Below, piece by piece: positions 43,557-51,634 of a stretch of 64,000 nucleotides of DNA (position 1 is the stretch's first letter; each line of letters begins with the position of its first letter). The notes beneath the pieces are model-generated. The model was not told the origin of the DNA. It ran no database searches and worked only from the letters and a program-made list of their open reading frames with translations. Position numbers and translations under genes: made by a program. Source of the DNA: Alteriqipengyuania halimionae (GTDB lineage: Bacteria; Pseudomonadota; Alphaproteobacteria; Sphingomonadales; Sphingomonadaceae); contig NZ_WTYR01000001.1 of NCBI RefSeq assembly GCF_009827575.1, positions 2,577,001 to 2,641,000 on the forward strand, given 5' to 3'.

Positions 43557-44679
43557 ATCAGTGACTATCCGCACACAGGACGGCGTGACCGCGCTCGATC
43601 CGGCGCGCTGGGACGCGCTGGCGGGCGACAATCCGTTCACCTCTTACGCGTTTCTCTCCGCGCTCGAACAATCTGGCAGCGTGGGCGAGGGGAGCGGGTG
43701 GCAATCGCTCCCGATCATAGCTGAGGATGCCAAGGGCGCATTGCTCGGCGCGCTTCCATCCTACCTCAAGGGCCACAGCCAGGGCGAGTACGTGTTCGAC
43801 CATCAATGGGCCGACGCATGGGAGCGCGCCGGTGGACGCTTCTATCCCAAGCTCCAGATCGCCGCGCCATTCACTCCGGTGAATGGCCCGCGCGTGTTCA
43901 GCGATGACCCCGCCATTGCGCTGGCGCTGTTGCGAGCGGCCGAGACCTTTTGTGAACAGCATGGGATTTCATCGGCCCACGCGACCTTCATCGCACCTCG
44001 TCAGCGTGCCTTGTTCGAAGAAGCCGGTTGGCTCATGCGACGCGACATCCAGTATCACTGGTTCGATCGCGATTACGGCGATTTCGACGGGTTTCTCGCC
44101 GCGCTCTCGTCGCGGAAACGCAAGAATATCCGCAAGGAACGGGCGCAGGCAATCGACAGCGTCACCATTCGACGTCTCCAGGGCGCGGATATCCGCGAAG
44201 AGCACTGGGATGCGTTCTGGCTGTTCTATCAGGATACCGGCGCCCGCAAATGGGGCTCGCCCTACCTGACGCGCGAAGCCTTCTCGCTGATTGGCGAGAC
44301 GATGGCGGACCGGATCGTGCTCGTATTGGCGGAGGAGGACGGGCGCCCGGTCGCAGGCGCGCTCAATCTGTTCGACAGCGAAGCGCTATACGGCAGGTAT
44401 TGGGGCGCGCTGGTCGATCGACCGTTCCTCCATTTCGAGGTCTGCTATTACCAGGCCATCGAGGAGGCGCTCGAACGGTGCCTGGGCCGGGTCGAGGCGG
44501 GCGCGCAGGGGCAGCACAAGCTGCTGCGAGGCTACGAGCCGGTCGAAACGGTATCGGCCCACTGGATCTCGGACGACGGATTTCGCGAAGCGGTCGCGCA
44601 ATTCCTCGCCGCAGAGCGCGAAGCTGTCGCGCACGAGCGTGACGCGCTGGCGCGGCACACGCCGTTCAAAAAGGGTTGA
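43543..44679 (+). CDS. GNAT family protein, COG3146 type
   Basis: This 378-residue protein matches the DUF482/COG3146 group related to FemAB-type acyltransferases. Marks include RWDALAGDNPFTSYAFLSAL, GEYVFDHQWADAWERAGGRF, YPKLQIAAPFTPVNGPR, the basic SSRKRKNIRKERAQA and FWLFYQDTGARKWGSPYLTR. Members are proposed to act in peptidoglycan or lipid modification; function is unproven. The ATG at 43543 follows GGAAGG within the end of the GDPD gene. Confidence 0.88.
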   Translation: MVSAESVTIRTQDGVTALDPARWDALAGDNPFTSYAFLSALEQSGSVGEGSGWQSLPIIAEDAKGALLGALPSYLKGHSQGEYVFDHQWADAWERAGGRFYPKLQIAAPFTPVNGPRVFSDDPAIALALLRAAETFCEQHGISSAHATFIAPRQRALFEEAGWLMRRDIQYHWFDRDYGDFDGFLAALSSRKRKNIRKERAQAIDSVTIRRLQGADIREEHWDAFWLFYQDTGARKWGSPYLTREAFSLIGETMADRIVLVLAEEDGRPVAGALNLFDSEALYGRYWGALVDRPFLHFEVCYYQAIEEALERCLGRVEAGAQGQHKLLRGYEPVETVSAHWISDDGFREAVAQFLAAEREAVAHERDALARHTPFKKG

Positions 44680-44682
44680 GAA

Positions 44683-45021
44683 TCAAGCAACGCGGCGGGC
44701 GGTGAGCGAAAGCCAGTCGCGCGCTTCGCGCTGGGCGTCGGCGATTTCGCGTGCCGTCATCTCGTCGGAAATGTCCGCGCGGCAGTGTTTGGCTTCTTCG
44801 CTTCCACCCAATGCGGCGAGATTGAACCATTTATGCGCTTCGACGAGATCTACTCGCGCTCCATTGGAGCCGGTAGAGTAAACCACGCCGAGTTCGAACA
44901 GGGCATCGCAATCCCCCTCAGATGCCCGGGCGAGGAATCCCGCCACGACGGGATCGATTTCCTGTTTCGATGTCTCTTCGACTGTTTCGGGCTCGATCAC
45001 CCGCAGTGCAGCAGCAGTCAT
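44683..45021 (-). CDS. small Sel1-repeat-like protein
   Basis: This 112-residue protein contains one tetratricopeptide/Sel1-like pair: GDCDALFELGVVYSTGSNG and DLVEAHKWFNLAALGGSEEA, then CRADISDEMTAREIADAQRE. Such repeats bind proteins. The start at 45021 is the ATG after a short non-conserved stretch. It ends 3 bp from the convergent GNAT gene. Confidence 0.8.
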   Translation of the reverse strand: MTAAALRVIEPETVEETSKQEIDPVVAGFLARASEGDCDALFELGVVYSTGSNGARVDLVEAHKWFNLAALGGSEEAKHCRADISDEMTAREIADAQREARDWLSLTARRVA

Positions 45022-45189
45022 TGTTACCCCCAATTGCGTTTTCCAGGCGGAACCCAAATGTCCGCCGACAAGGAAGAAGCTCTACGAACATGGTTGGCAA
45101 AAGGTTAATACCTCCGCGACTTTTTTGAGCAGCTTGGCTGCGGTGTGACTTGTTGTGCACGATTTGCCGCACTGAACGACAACCGCCTT

Positions 45190-45218
45190 GTATGCCCGGT
45201 ACGCCCTCTCTATAGGCC
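45190..45218 (+). promoter_or_regulatory. possible dksA promoter
   Basis: TTGTAT and TATAGG are separated by 17 bases in the 287-bp gap before dksA, about 90 bp from the start codon. Apart from this the gap shows no gene. Confidence 0.3.
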
Positions 45219-45308
45219 CGCCCACATGCGATGCCGTCTGCCCCATCGGGCCGCAGCCAGCGGGCGATTGGGAGTGGGGAGCAACCGGCGTCGCCGTTGG
45301 AGACGAGG

Positions 45309-45767
45309 ATGTCGATCGCCTTAGGAGACGACCTGGACGTACTGGCGCGAGCCAAGCGGACGCTCCCTGCCGATTACACTCCATCTGATTCCGAAGAATA
45401 CATGTCCGAGCGCCAGCAGGATTATTTCCGCGTACTTCTGATCGAGTGGAAACGCTCGATCCTCGAAGCGGCGGAAGGCACGCTCCAGCAGTTGCAGGAC
45501 GGCCCGATCCGTTCGCCCGATCTCAATGATCGCGCTTCTTCGGAAACCGACTGGGGAATCGAACTGCGCACCCGAGATCGCCAACGCAAGCTGATCGGCA
45601 AGATCAACGCTGCGCTGCGCCGGATCGACGAAGGCGAATACGGGTGGTGCGAAGTAACCGGTGATCCGATCGGACTTGGCCGACTGACCGCGCGCCCGAT
45701 CGCGACGATGTCGCTCGAGGCGCAGGAAGCCCATGAGCGCCGCGAAAAAATCTCGCGAGACGATTGA
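45309..45767 (+). CDS. dksA: RNA polymerase-binding protein DksA
   Basis: This 152-residue protein has a helical hairpin (YFRVLLIEWKRSILEAAEGT to RKLIGKINAALRRIDEGEYG) that enters the RNA polymerase secondary channel. The zinc-finger region reads YGWCEVTGDPIGLGRLTARP then ATMSLEAQEAHERRE. Only one cysteine is left, the usual alphaproteobacterial variant that works without zinc. The start is the ATG at 45309. It modulates the stringent response with ppGpp. Confidence 0.93.
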   Translation: MSIALGDDLDVLARAKRTLPADYTPSDSEEYMSERQQDYFRVLLIEWKRSILEAAEGTLQQLQDGPIRSPDLNDRASSETDWGIELRTRDRQRKLIGKINAALRRIDEGEYGWCEVTGDPIGLGRLTARPIATMSLEAQEAHERREKISRDD

Positions 45768-45814
45768 TTTAGTTGACTCAGTGTCCCGCTACGGCACGGA
45801 TTTCCCTCAGAGAA

Positions 45815-45831
45815 TTAAAATCTTGTTAACC
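45815..45831 (+). promoter_or_regulatory. canonical CtrA box upstream of the PilZ gene
   Basis: TTAA (45815-45818), seven bases, then TTAACC (45826-45831) is a full CtrA consensus TTAA-N7-TTAAC. It lies 107 bp before the PilZ gene start and just after dksA. Confidence 0.55.
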
Positions 45832-45937
45832 TCAAGGTTTTAATTTTCGGTGAACGAGGTTGCAAGGCGCGCCGCTTGGCCAAGTAGGTGGAACGAAGCG
45901 CGCTGACGGCCGTATCGACTGTCTCGGGGATGGAAGC

Positions 45938-46300
45938 ATGATGCAGGATATCGACAAGCGGGACCGCGAGCGGGACAGCCTTTTCTTGATGGCCGAAATC
46001 CGGCTTCGGGGGGAGACCGAGCTCCAGCGCGTACGTGTGCGAAACCTGTCCAAGGGGGGCATGATGGCCGAGGGAAATCCCGTCCCGGAACGTGGCCAGT
46101 CGCTGTCCGTCAATCTGCGCAATGTCGGCTGGACCGACGGGACCGTGGCTTGGGTCCAAGATAGCCGTTTCGGAATTGCTTTCGCCCGCGAAATCGACCC
46201 CAAGAAAGCCCGCGCGCCGGTTGGTGGGGGCGACGGTACGCCGCGCTATACCCGGCCGGTGCTTGAAAAGGGCGACACGGGCGCATTGCGCAAGCTCTGA
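45938..46300 (+). CDS. PilZ domain protein
   Basis: This 120-residue protein is a PilZ domain with RVRVRNLSKGGMMAEGNPV and WVQDSRFGIAFAREID as the conserved core (D/NxSxxG). The usual N-terminal c-di-GMP RxxxR motif is represented by RDRERDSLF, so binding is likely but not certain. ATGATG starts it behind a GGGGATGGAAG region. A full CtrA box upstream suggests cell-cycle control of motility or surface behaviour. Confidence 0.82.
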   Translation: MMQDIDKRDRERDSLFLMAEIRLRGETELQRVRVRNLSKGGMMAEGNPVPERGQSLSVNLRNVGWTDGTVAWVQDSRFGIAFAREIDPKKARAPVGGGDGTPRYTRPVLEKGDTGALRKL

Positions 46301-46348
46301 TCGCTTCGCCCGTTCCGTCTGCCCGGGTTTCCCGCTAGGGACCGCGCG

Positions 46349-47806
46349 ATGACCGCGCGCTTATTCATCCTGATTTGTCTGACCTTGCTGGCTTCGGCCT
46401 GCGGAGCGAGGGATGATGACCGCGTTGCGATCGCGATCATCGATTCGGGATCCGATCCGTTCGCTGCGGATGCGATCGGTCCGGCAGCGATGGAGTGGCG
46501 GGCCGCAACGCGCGAAGGGCTGGTCGCTTTCGATGCCTATGGCAGGATCGTGCCTGCTCTTGCCGAACGCTGGATCGTTACCGATGACGGCGCGAGCTAT
46601 ATCTTCCGCCTGCGCGACGGCGCGTGGCCCGATGGCAGCAGGATCGATGCACAAGGCGCGCGTCGCGCTCTGAGTGCGGCGATCCGGGCTCAGCGCGGGA
46701 CAGCGCTGGGGGCCGATCTGGGGCGCATATCTGAAGTCCGCGCCATGGCCGGGCGCGTGCTCGAAATACGCCTCACCCACCCCACGCCAGATTTGCTTGC
46801 GCTGCTGGCCAGGCCCGAGCTCGGCCTGGTGCGGAAGGGCGAGGGTGCTGGGCCGATGCGCGGCACGGCCGAGGGAAAGCGCGCCGAACTCAGTCCGCTG
46901 CCGCCCGAAGCGCGTGGACTGCCGACCGAAGAGGGCTGGAACAAGCAGGCGCGGGATCTCGAATTGCAGGCCTTGCCCGCCAAGCGCGCGATCGAGGCCT
47001 TCGCCGACGGCAAGGTGCGGATCGTCCTGGGTGGCACGATCGCCGATATCCTGCTGACCGATCGCGGGCTGTCGCGCGGGGCGCTCCGAATCGACGATGT
47101 CGAAGGCCTGTTCGGGCTCGCCTTCACCCATCGCGACGGTTTCATGGCTTCGGCCGAGAACCGCGCCGCACTGGCGATGGCGGTCGATCGCGATGCGCTG
47201 ATGGAGCCCTTCGGGATCGGCAATTGGCAAGTGCGGCTCGGCATGCTCCCCGGTGAGGGGCCGAGCGGGCGCCTGCTTCCCGTCGCCGAATGGCGCGATC
47301 TATCGCTCGAACAGCGCCGCGCATTGGCAGCGCAGCGCGTGGCGAGGTGGCGCGCGAGCGGCGAACGGGTTGCAGCGCTCCGGATTGCCTTGCCGCGCGG
47401 CGAGGGCGGTGCCGCGCTGTTCGCAGCGCTATCGAACGATTTCTCGGCGATTGGACTCGAATCCGAGCGTATCGCCCCGGGCGACGATGCGGACCTCGTC
47501 TTGGTAGACCGGGTCGCGAGTGCTGACAGCGCGGAATGGTATCTCAACCGGTTTCGCTGCGGGATCGCCCGCCGGCTCTGCATCGAGGAAATCGACGATC
47601 TGCTTGCCGAGGCGCGCAGCGCCGATCCGCGAGCGGTGCGTTCGGTGCTGATCGATGAGGCCGCAGCGCTAGTCGAAGCCCAGCAGATTTTCATCAGTTT
47701 CGGCCAACCGGTGCGATGGTCGCTGGTCGCTGCCGGGCTCGAAGGCTTCCAGAACAACGCGTTCGGCGTCCATCCCTTGATGGAAATCGCAATGCGGGCC
47801 AGATAG
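46349..47806 (+). CDS. ABC-type peptide transport substrate-binding lipoprotein
   Basis: This 485-residue family 5 solute-binding protein has a lipobox (LLASACG, Cys18) and the family pattern ATREGLVAFDAYGRIVPALAERW near the N terminus, DGASYIFRLRDGAWPDGSRI, and ALAMAVDRDALMEPFGIGNW. No ABC permease or ATPase gene is adjacent, so it may act with a transporter elsewhere or as a stand-alone sensor. It follows the PilZ gene by 48 bp. Confidence 0.85.
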   Translation: MTARLFILICLTLLASACGARDDDRVAIAIIDSGSDPFAADAIGPAAMEWRAATREGLVAFDAYGRIVPALAERWIVTDDGASYIFRLRDGAWPDGSRIDAQGARRALSAAIRAQRGTALGADLGRISEVRAMAGRVLEIRLTHPTPDLLALLARPELGLVRKGEGAGPMRGTAEGKRAELSPLPPEARGLPTEEGWNKQARDLELQALPAKRAIEAFADGKVRIVLGGTIADILLTDRGLSRGALRIDDVEGLFGLAFTHRDGFMASAENRAALAMAVDRDALMEPFGIGNWQVRLGMLPGEGPSGRLLPVAEWRDLSLEQRRALAAQRVARWRASGERVAALRIALPRGEGGAALFAALSNDFSAIGLESERIAPGDDADLVLVDRVASADSAEWYLNRFRCGIARRLCIEEIDDLLAEARSADPRAVRSVLIDEAAALVEAQQIFISFGQPVRWSLVAAGLEGFQNNAFGVHPLMEIAMRAR

Positions 47807-47811
47807 ACCCA

Positions 47812-48225
47812 ATGGAAAGCGAACGCCCGACCCGCATGATTCCCCAGGTGCCGCTGGGGCGCGAGCCGCATCACATCCGGCAACGGATCGAGGCGCTCGA
47901 ATACGTGCTCGAGCGGAGCTTCACCGTGCCCGGCTGGGGCCGCAAGTTCGGCGTGGACGCTTTGGCTGGCCTGGTCCCGATCGCCGGCGACATCATTACA
48001 GGGGCGCTTAGCGCCTATCTCGTCTGGGAAGCGCGCAATCTCGGCCTGCCCAAATGGAAGCTGGCGCGGATGGCGATGAATGTCGGTATCGATTCGACGC
48101 TAGGCATGGTTCCGATCGTGGGCGACGCATTCGATTTCTTCTATCGCTCGAACAGCCGCAACCTGCGCATCGTCAAGTCTCACCTCGATAAACATCATCC
48201 CGCTGCCCGCATTATCGAGGGCTGA
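47812..48225 (+). CDS. DUF4112 family membrane protein
   Basis: This 137-residue protein has the DUF4112 core: IEALEYVLERSFTVPGWGRK then FGVDALAGLVPIAGDIITGA, and GIDSTLGMVPIVGDAFDFFY. The paired GLVPIxGD repeats lie in two short hydrophobic segments. Its function is unknown. It starts 5 bp after the lipoprotein gene and is cotranscribed. Confidence 0.88.
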   Translation: MESERPTRMIPQVPLGREPHHIRQRIEALEYVLERSFTVPGWGRKFGVDALAGLVPIAGDIITGALSAYLVWEARNLGLPKWKLARMAMNVGIDSTLGMVPIVGDAFDFFYRSNSRNLRIVKSHLDKHHPAARIIEG

Positions 48226-48258
48226 TTTGTCGCAAAGGTCCGGCTATGGGATGCGGTC

Positions 48259-49047
48259 ATGAGCGATGTGACCTATTCGTCCTATCTGGACCTCGAGAAA
48301 ATCCTGTCGGCGCAGCATCCGGCGTCCGACGCGCATGACGAGCTGCTGTTCATCGTCATCCACCAGGCCAGCGAGCTGTGGCTCAAGCTGTGTCTCCACG
48401 AGCTGGAGGGCGCGCGCGATCAGATCGCTCAGGACCATCTGCGTCCCGCTTTCAAGATGCTCAGCCGGGTCGCGATGGCCCAGCGCCAGCTGATCTCTAG
48501 CTGGGATGTGCTGGCAACGATGACGCCGTCCGACTATTCGAAGATCCGCCCGCATCTGGGCAATTCGTCGGGTTTCCAGTCGGCCCAGTACCGGTTGATG
48601 GAGTTTATCATGGGCGGGCGCGATCCGAACATGATCACGATGCACGAGGCGACCCAGGACGTCGCTGCGGACCTTCGCGCCGAGCTGGACAAGCCCTCGC
48701 TCTACGATGCTTCGCTGGTGCTGCTCAAAGAGCGCGGTTTCGCAATTCCCGACGAGGTTCTCGATCGCGATCGCACCGGCCCCCACGAACGCTCCGAAGC
48801 GGTCGAGCAGGCCTGGGCCAGGATTTACGCCGCGCCGGAAGAGCATTGGGAGCTTTACGAGCTGGCCGAAAAGCTGGTCGATCTCGAATACCATTTCCAG
48901 CGCTGGCGCTTCGGCCATCTGAAAACGGTCGAACGGATCATCGGCTTCAAGCGTGGCACGGGCGGCACCGCGGGGGTCGCCTACCTCGAAAGCGTGCTGT
49001 CCAAAGGGTTCTTCCCCGAATTGCTTTCAGTCAGGACCGTTCTCTAG
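48259..49047 (+). CDS. kynA: tryptophan 2,3-dioxygenase
   Basis: This 262-residue heme enzyme opens the tryptophan ring to N-formylkynurenine. Signatures are MSDVTYSSYLDLEKILSAQ, HDELLFIVIHQASELWLKL (His as heme-side residue), FQSAQYRLMEFIMGG and the C-terminal GGTAGVAYLESVL. No other kynurenine-pathway gene is adjacent. The stop shares a CTAG with the stop of the convergent prephenate dehydratase-like gene. Confidence 0.95.
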   Translation: MSDVTYSSYLDLEKILSAQHPASDAHDELLFIVIHQASELWLKLCLHELEGARDQIAQDHLRPAFKMLSRVAMAQRQLISSWDVLATMTPSDYSKIRPHLGNSSGFQSAQYRLMEFIMGGRDPNMITMHEATQDVAADLRAELDKPSLYDASLVLLKERGFAIPDEVLDRDRTGPHERSEAVEQAWARIYAAPEEHWELYELAEKLVDLEYHFQRWRFGHLKTVERIIGFKRGTGGTAGVAYLESVLSKGFFPELLSVRTVL

Positions 49048-49601
49048 GCGGCTGCGCTGTCGCGGCGCACGATGATCGCGAATTCGGTGCGATTGGCCGC
49101 GTCATCATGGACGTTTTCGGCAAGGATCGAGAGGCCGTAGGCTTGCGCTGCCGCGCGCGATGCGAAGGCTGCGATGCGGGGGTTTCCTTCCTCGGCCACC
49201 TGGCGCGCGGCGAGGGCGGTGTCGCCCACTTCGACCCGGTTCCAGCAATGGCGGTTCAGGAAATCGAACGACTGTCGCAATGCCATGGGATGGCTGCGCA
49301 CCTCGGCAATATCGTCGAGCGTTGCGCTGGGCACGGCGAGACAATGCATACGGACGGCCAGCCATTGGTGGTCGACGGTCCGTATCGCGGTATTTTCGAG
49401 CAATTCGGAAACGCCGTCGACTGGTCCGGCCCGCGAATTGCGGGTCGGCACCACGCCGCACTCGGCGCGGCCTTCGGCTACGCCTTCTACCACAACCGCA
49501 AAACTGGCGACGCCGAGCGGTGTGCGTTTGGCCAGATAGGTCCGACAGAATTCCTCGCCGAAGGCACCTTTTTCGCCCGCGAACAGGACGTGCCCCGACA
49601 T
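49044..49601 (-). CDS. prephenate dehydratase-like protein without ACT domain
   Basis: This 185-residue protein matches the catalytic part of prephenate dehydratase: VLFAGEKGAFGEEFC at the N terminus, CGVVPTRNSRAGPVDGVSEL, and a terminal NRTEFAIIVRR. Key positions differ from the classic family: VPxENS has become VPTRNS, and the catalytic TRF appears as TEF. There is no ACT regulatory domain. It is coupled by TGATG to the upstream chorismate mutase gene. It may use another substrate, be inactive, or make a prephenate derivative; the assignment to phenylalanine synthesis is unsafe. Confidence 0.7.
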   Translation of the reverse strand: MSGHVLFAGEKGAFGEEFCRTYLAKRTPLGVASFAVVVEGVAEGRAECGVVPTRNSRAGPVDGVSELLENTAIRTVDHQWLAVRMHCLAVPSATLDDIAEVRSHPMALRQSFDFLNRHCWNRVEVGDTALAARQVAEEGNPRIAAFASRAAAQAYGLSILAENVHDDAANRTEFAIIVRRDSAAA

Positions 49602-50320
49602 CAGGCGGCGCCGCGCATCGGTTCGTCGATTTGTTCGACCACGCACAGTCGCTTGGTTCCCGCATTGGCGATCGGACACAGTGTTTCGCCATTCATAATG
49701 CGCTCGAGCGCTTGCGCCTCATCGAGCACCAGCCAGCGCCGTTCTTTGGCAAGGTGGCATTCGGCGACGCGGGCGATGCACAGCGCCGGATGGCGCATGC
49801 CCGGCTCGCGCAATTCGGCAATGATCGAAAGGTCGGGGTCATCGGCCAGCGCGAGCCACCAATCCTCACCCGGGCGCAATTCGATCACCGCAATGGCCCC
49901 GTCGACGCGAGCCGCCTCGAGGGCGATGTCGGAATCGCTCAGCGGACGCAGGGGCGCACCGCTACCGAAGCGGCGCATAGCCCGCTGGGTCAGCGCGGCA
50001 TTGTCCTGCCCGGCGCAAAGCACGATTTCGGTGCGGCGCTGCGCCTGGAGGGAAAGCGACATAAGCTCGCGCCAGATCGTGCGTATGCTGGCGGGCGGAA
50101 CCGATCCGGAACGGTTGGCGAGGCGGGCGAGAAGCTGTTCTTCGCGGATCGGGCGAAGCGGGATCTCGGCCTCGACCGTGTCGCGTTCCGCCTTGGCTTG
50201 CGCGATCTTGCGCGCCAGCGCCGTGCGGCGCTCTACGAGAGTGAGAATCTGGTTGTCGATCGCGTCGATCTCGCTGCGCAATGCGTCGAGCGAGCACGGT
50301 TTGGTGGTGTGAAGATGCAT
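49601..50320 (-). CDS. chorismate mutase (AroQ) domain protein
   Basis: This 239-residue protein has an N-terminal AroQ domain (LDALRSEIDAIDNQILTLVE, KIAQAKAERD, PLRPIREEQLLARL, SIRTIWRELMSLSL; residues 10-95), with the catalytic Arg and Lys in place, and a C-terminal part of about 140 residues with no clear family (LCAGQDNAALTQRAMRRFG, HLAKERRWLVLDEAQALERI). It is translationally coupled to the prephenate dehydratase-like gene, a split counterpart of a P-protein. Confidence 0.85.
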   Translation of the reverse strand: MHLHTTKPCSLDALRSEIDAIDNQILTLVERRTALARKIAQAKAERDTVEAEIPLRPIREEQLLARLANRSGSVPPASIRTIWRELMSLSLQAQRRTEIVLCAGQDNAALTQRAMRRFGSGAPLRPLSDSDIALEAARVDGAIAVIELRPGEDWWLALADDPDLSIIAELREPGMRHPALCIARVAECHLAKERRWLVLDEAQALERIMNGETLCPIANAGTKRLCVVEQIDEPMRGAA

Positions 50321-50413
50321 GTTTCGGGACTTTCGGCTGGCGCACGACGGATGGCGTGCGCAGTTTACCTGTAATGTTCGACGGTCCGCGGGAAAATCAG
50401 TCCGCGCGGATGA

Positions 50414-50512
50414 TCACCGGCACGCCACGTAGGCGTACCGGCAGGTAAACGAGCCGAAATAATAGAAGCGCACGTCCGACACGGTCAGGTGGTTGTCCCG
50501 ATCTTTCGTCAT
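50414..50512 (-). CDS. candidate 32-residue small protein
   Basis: An ATG at 50512 is preceded by TAGGAGCAACACC, an excellent ribosome site. It opens a 32-codon frame (MTKDRDNHLTVSDVRF then YYFGSFTCRYAYVACR) ended by TGA. The peptide has a charged first half and a C-terminal half rich in Tyr and Phe with two cysteines. I do not recognise it. The second half could be a modified-peptide core, but no maturation enzyme lies nearby. It lies upstream of the chorismate mutase gene in the same direction, within a 505-bp gap. Confidence 0.45.
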   Translation of the reverse strand: MTKDRDNHLTVSDVRFYYFGSFTCRYAYVACR

Positions 50513-50825
50513 GGTGTTGCTCCTATAAGCGCGCAAATCGGCGCGAAGAGGAAACTCTCACGAGAAGCCGCATCGGTCAATCGTTTGATTCTCGTGAGTC
50601 AGATTTGTGGCTCCAGAGCAACACCTGTAGGTACGGTAACCGGTTCCGTCCCCGTAAATAACTGACTCGGCTGGTGGAAAATACCCCGCGTTAACCTTTT
50701 ACAGCATATTAACCTTTTCTCTTCAGAACTGCTCGTGTTAACCAATTCGCGGAAATGCGGTGCGCCAGCGTCGCCGCCGAACCGCGACCGGGGCTTGGGG
50801 CTACCGGGGAAATAGGGGATACGAG
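50513..50825 (+). promoter_or_regulatory. ctrA promoter region with CtrA half-sites and CcrM sites
   Basis: This 313-bp AT-richer stretch has no gene. TTAACCTTTT occurs twice (50691-50700, 50709-50718) and TTAACCAAT once (50738-50746), matching CtrA half-sites for autoregulation. Three GANTC sites (50587, 50596, 50664) lie upstream, where CcrM methylation tunes ctrA in Caulobacter. A 10-bp inverted repeat (CTCACGAGAA at 50557 with TTCTCGTGAG at 50589) forms a hairpin or operator. Confidence 0.6.
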
Positions 50826-51527
50826 ATGCGCGTACTGCTGATCGAAGACGAGCCGACAACCGCCAAGGCAATTGAGCTCATGCTGACGACCGAGGGCTTC
50901 AATGTCTATTCGACCGATCTCGGCGAAGAGGGTTTGGATCTCGGCAAGCTGTATGATTACGATATAATCCTGCTCGATCTGAACCTGCCGGATATGCACG
51001 GCTACGACGTGCTCAAGAAGCTCCGCGTCGCCAAGGTGCAGACGCCGGTGCTGATCCTCTCGGGCGTCGCCGAAATGGATTCCAAGGTTCGCAGCTTCGG
51101 TTTCGGTGCCGACGATTACGTAACCAAGCCGTTCCACCGCGAAGAGCTGGTCGCACGCATCCACGCTGTCGTGCGTCGCTCGAAAGGGCACAGCCAGTCG
51201 GTTATCCGCACCGGCAAACTGGCGGTGAACCTCGATGCAAAGACGGTCGAAGTCGACGGCGCGCGGGTCCACCTGACGGGCAAGGAATACGCGATGCTCG
51301 AGCTGCTCTCGCTGCGCAAGGGCACCACGCTGACCAAGGAAATGTTCCTCAACCACCTGTATGGCGGGATGGACGAACCCGAACTCAAGATCATCGACGT
51401 CTTCATCTGCAAGCTGCGCAAGAAGCTTTCGAGCGCATGCGGCGGCGAGAACTACATCGAAACCGTCTGGGGCCGCGGCTACGTGCTGCGCGACCCGCAG
51501 GACGAAGGCGAGCAGGAAGCCGCCTAG
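50826..51527 (+). CDS. ctrA: cell-cycle response regulator CtrA
   Basis: This 233-residue OmpR-type regulator is the alphaproteobacterial cell-cycle master. The receiver shows [20 protein letters not shown], the phospho-Asp in [16 protein letters not shown] (Asp51) and [15 protein letters not shown]. The winged-helix domain is almost invariant: [20 protein letters not shown] then [20 protein letters not shown]. It controls DNA replication, division and motility genes, and in several alphaproteobacteria the GTA cluster. It probably regulates itself through boxes in its promoter. Confidence 0.97.
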   Translation: MRVLLIEDEPTTAKAIELMLTTEGFNVYSTDLGEEGLDLGKLYDYDIILLDLNLPDMHGYDVLKKLRVAKVQTPVLILSGVAEMDSKVRSFGFGADDYVTKPFHREELVARIHAVVRRSKGHSQSVIRTGKLAVNLDAKTVEVDGARVHLTGKEYAMLELLSLRKGTTLTKEMFLNHLYGGMDEPELKIIDVFICKLRKKLSSACGGENYIETVWGRGYVLRDPQDEGEQEAA

Positions 51528-51542
51528 AGACAGTTTTCCCCT

Positions 51543-51607
51543 CGCTACCCGGGTAGCGACTACTTTCACGCCTTTCCGGCCATCGGGCCGGGAGGGCGTT
51601 TTTCTTT
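51543..51607 (+). terminator. palindrome and intrinsic terminator after ctrA
   Basis: A 16-bp perfect palindrome (CGCTACCCGGGTAGCG, 51543-51558) is followed by a 14-bp stem (51568-51581 with 51586-51599, two G-U pairs, ATCG loop) and TTTTTCTTT. The second hairpin is a strong rightward terminator that separates ctrA from trmB. Confidence 0.88.
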
Positions 51608-51634
51608 GCGCCAACCCATGCTAGCGGGCGCCGC

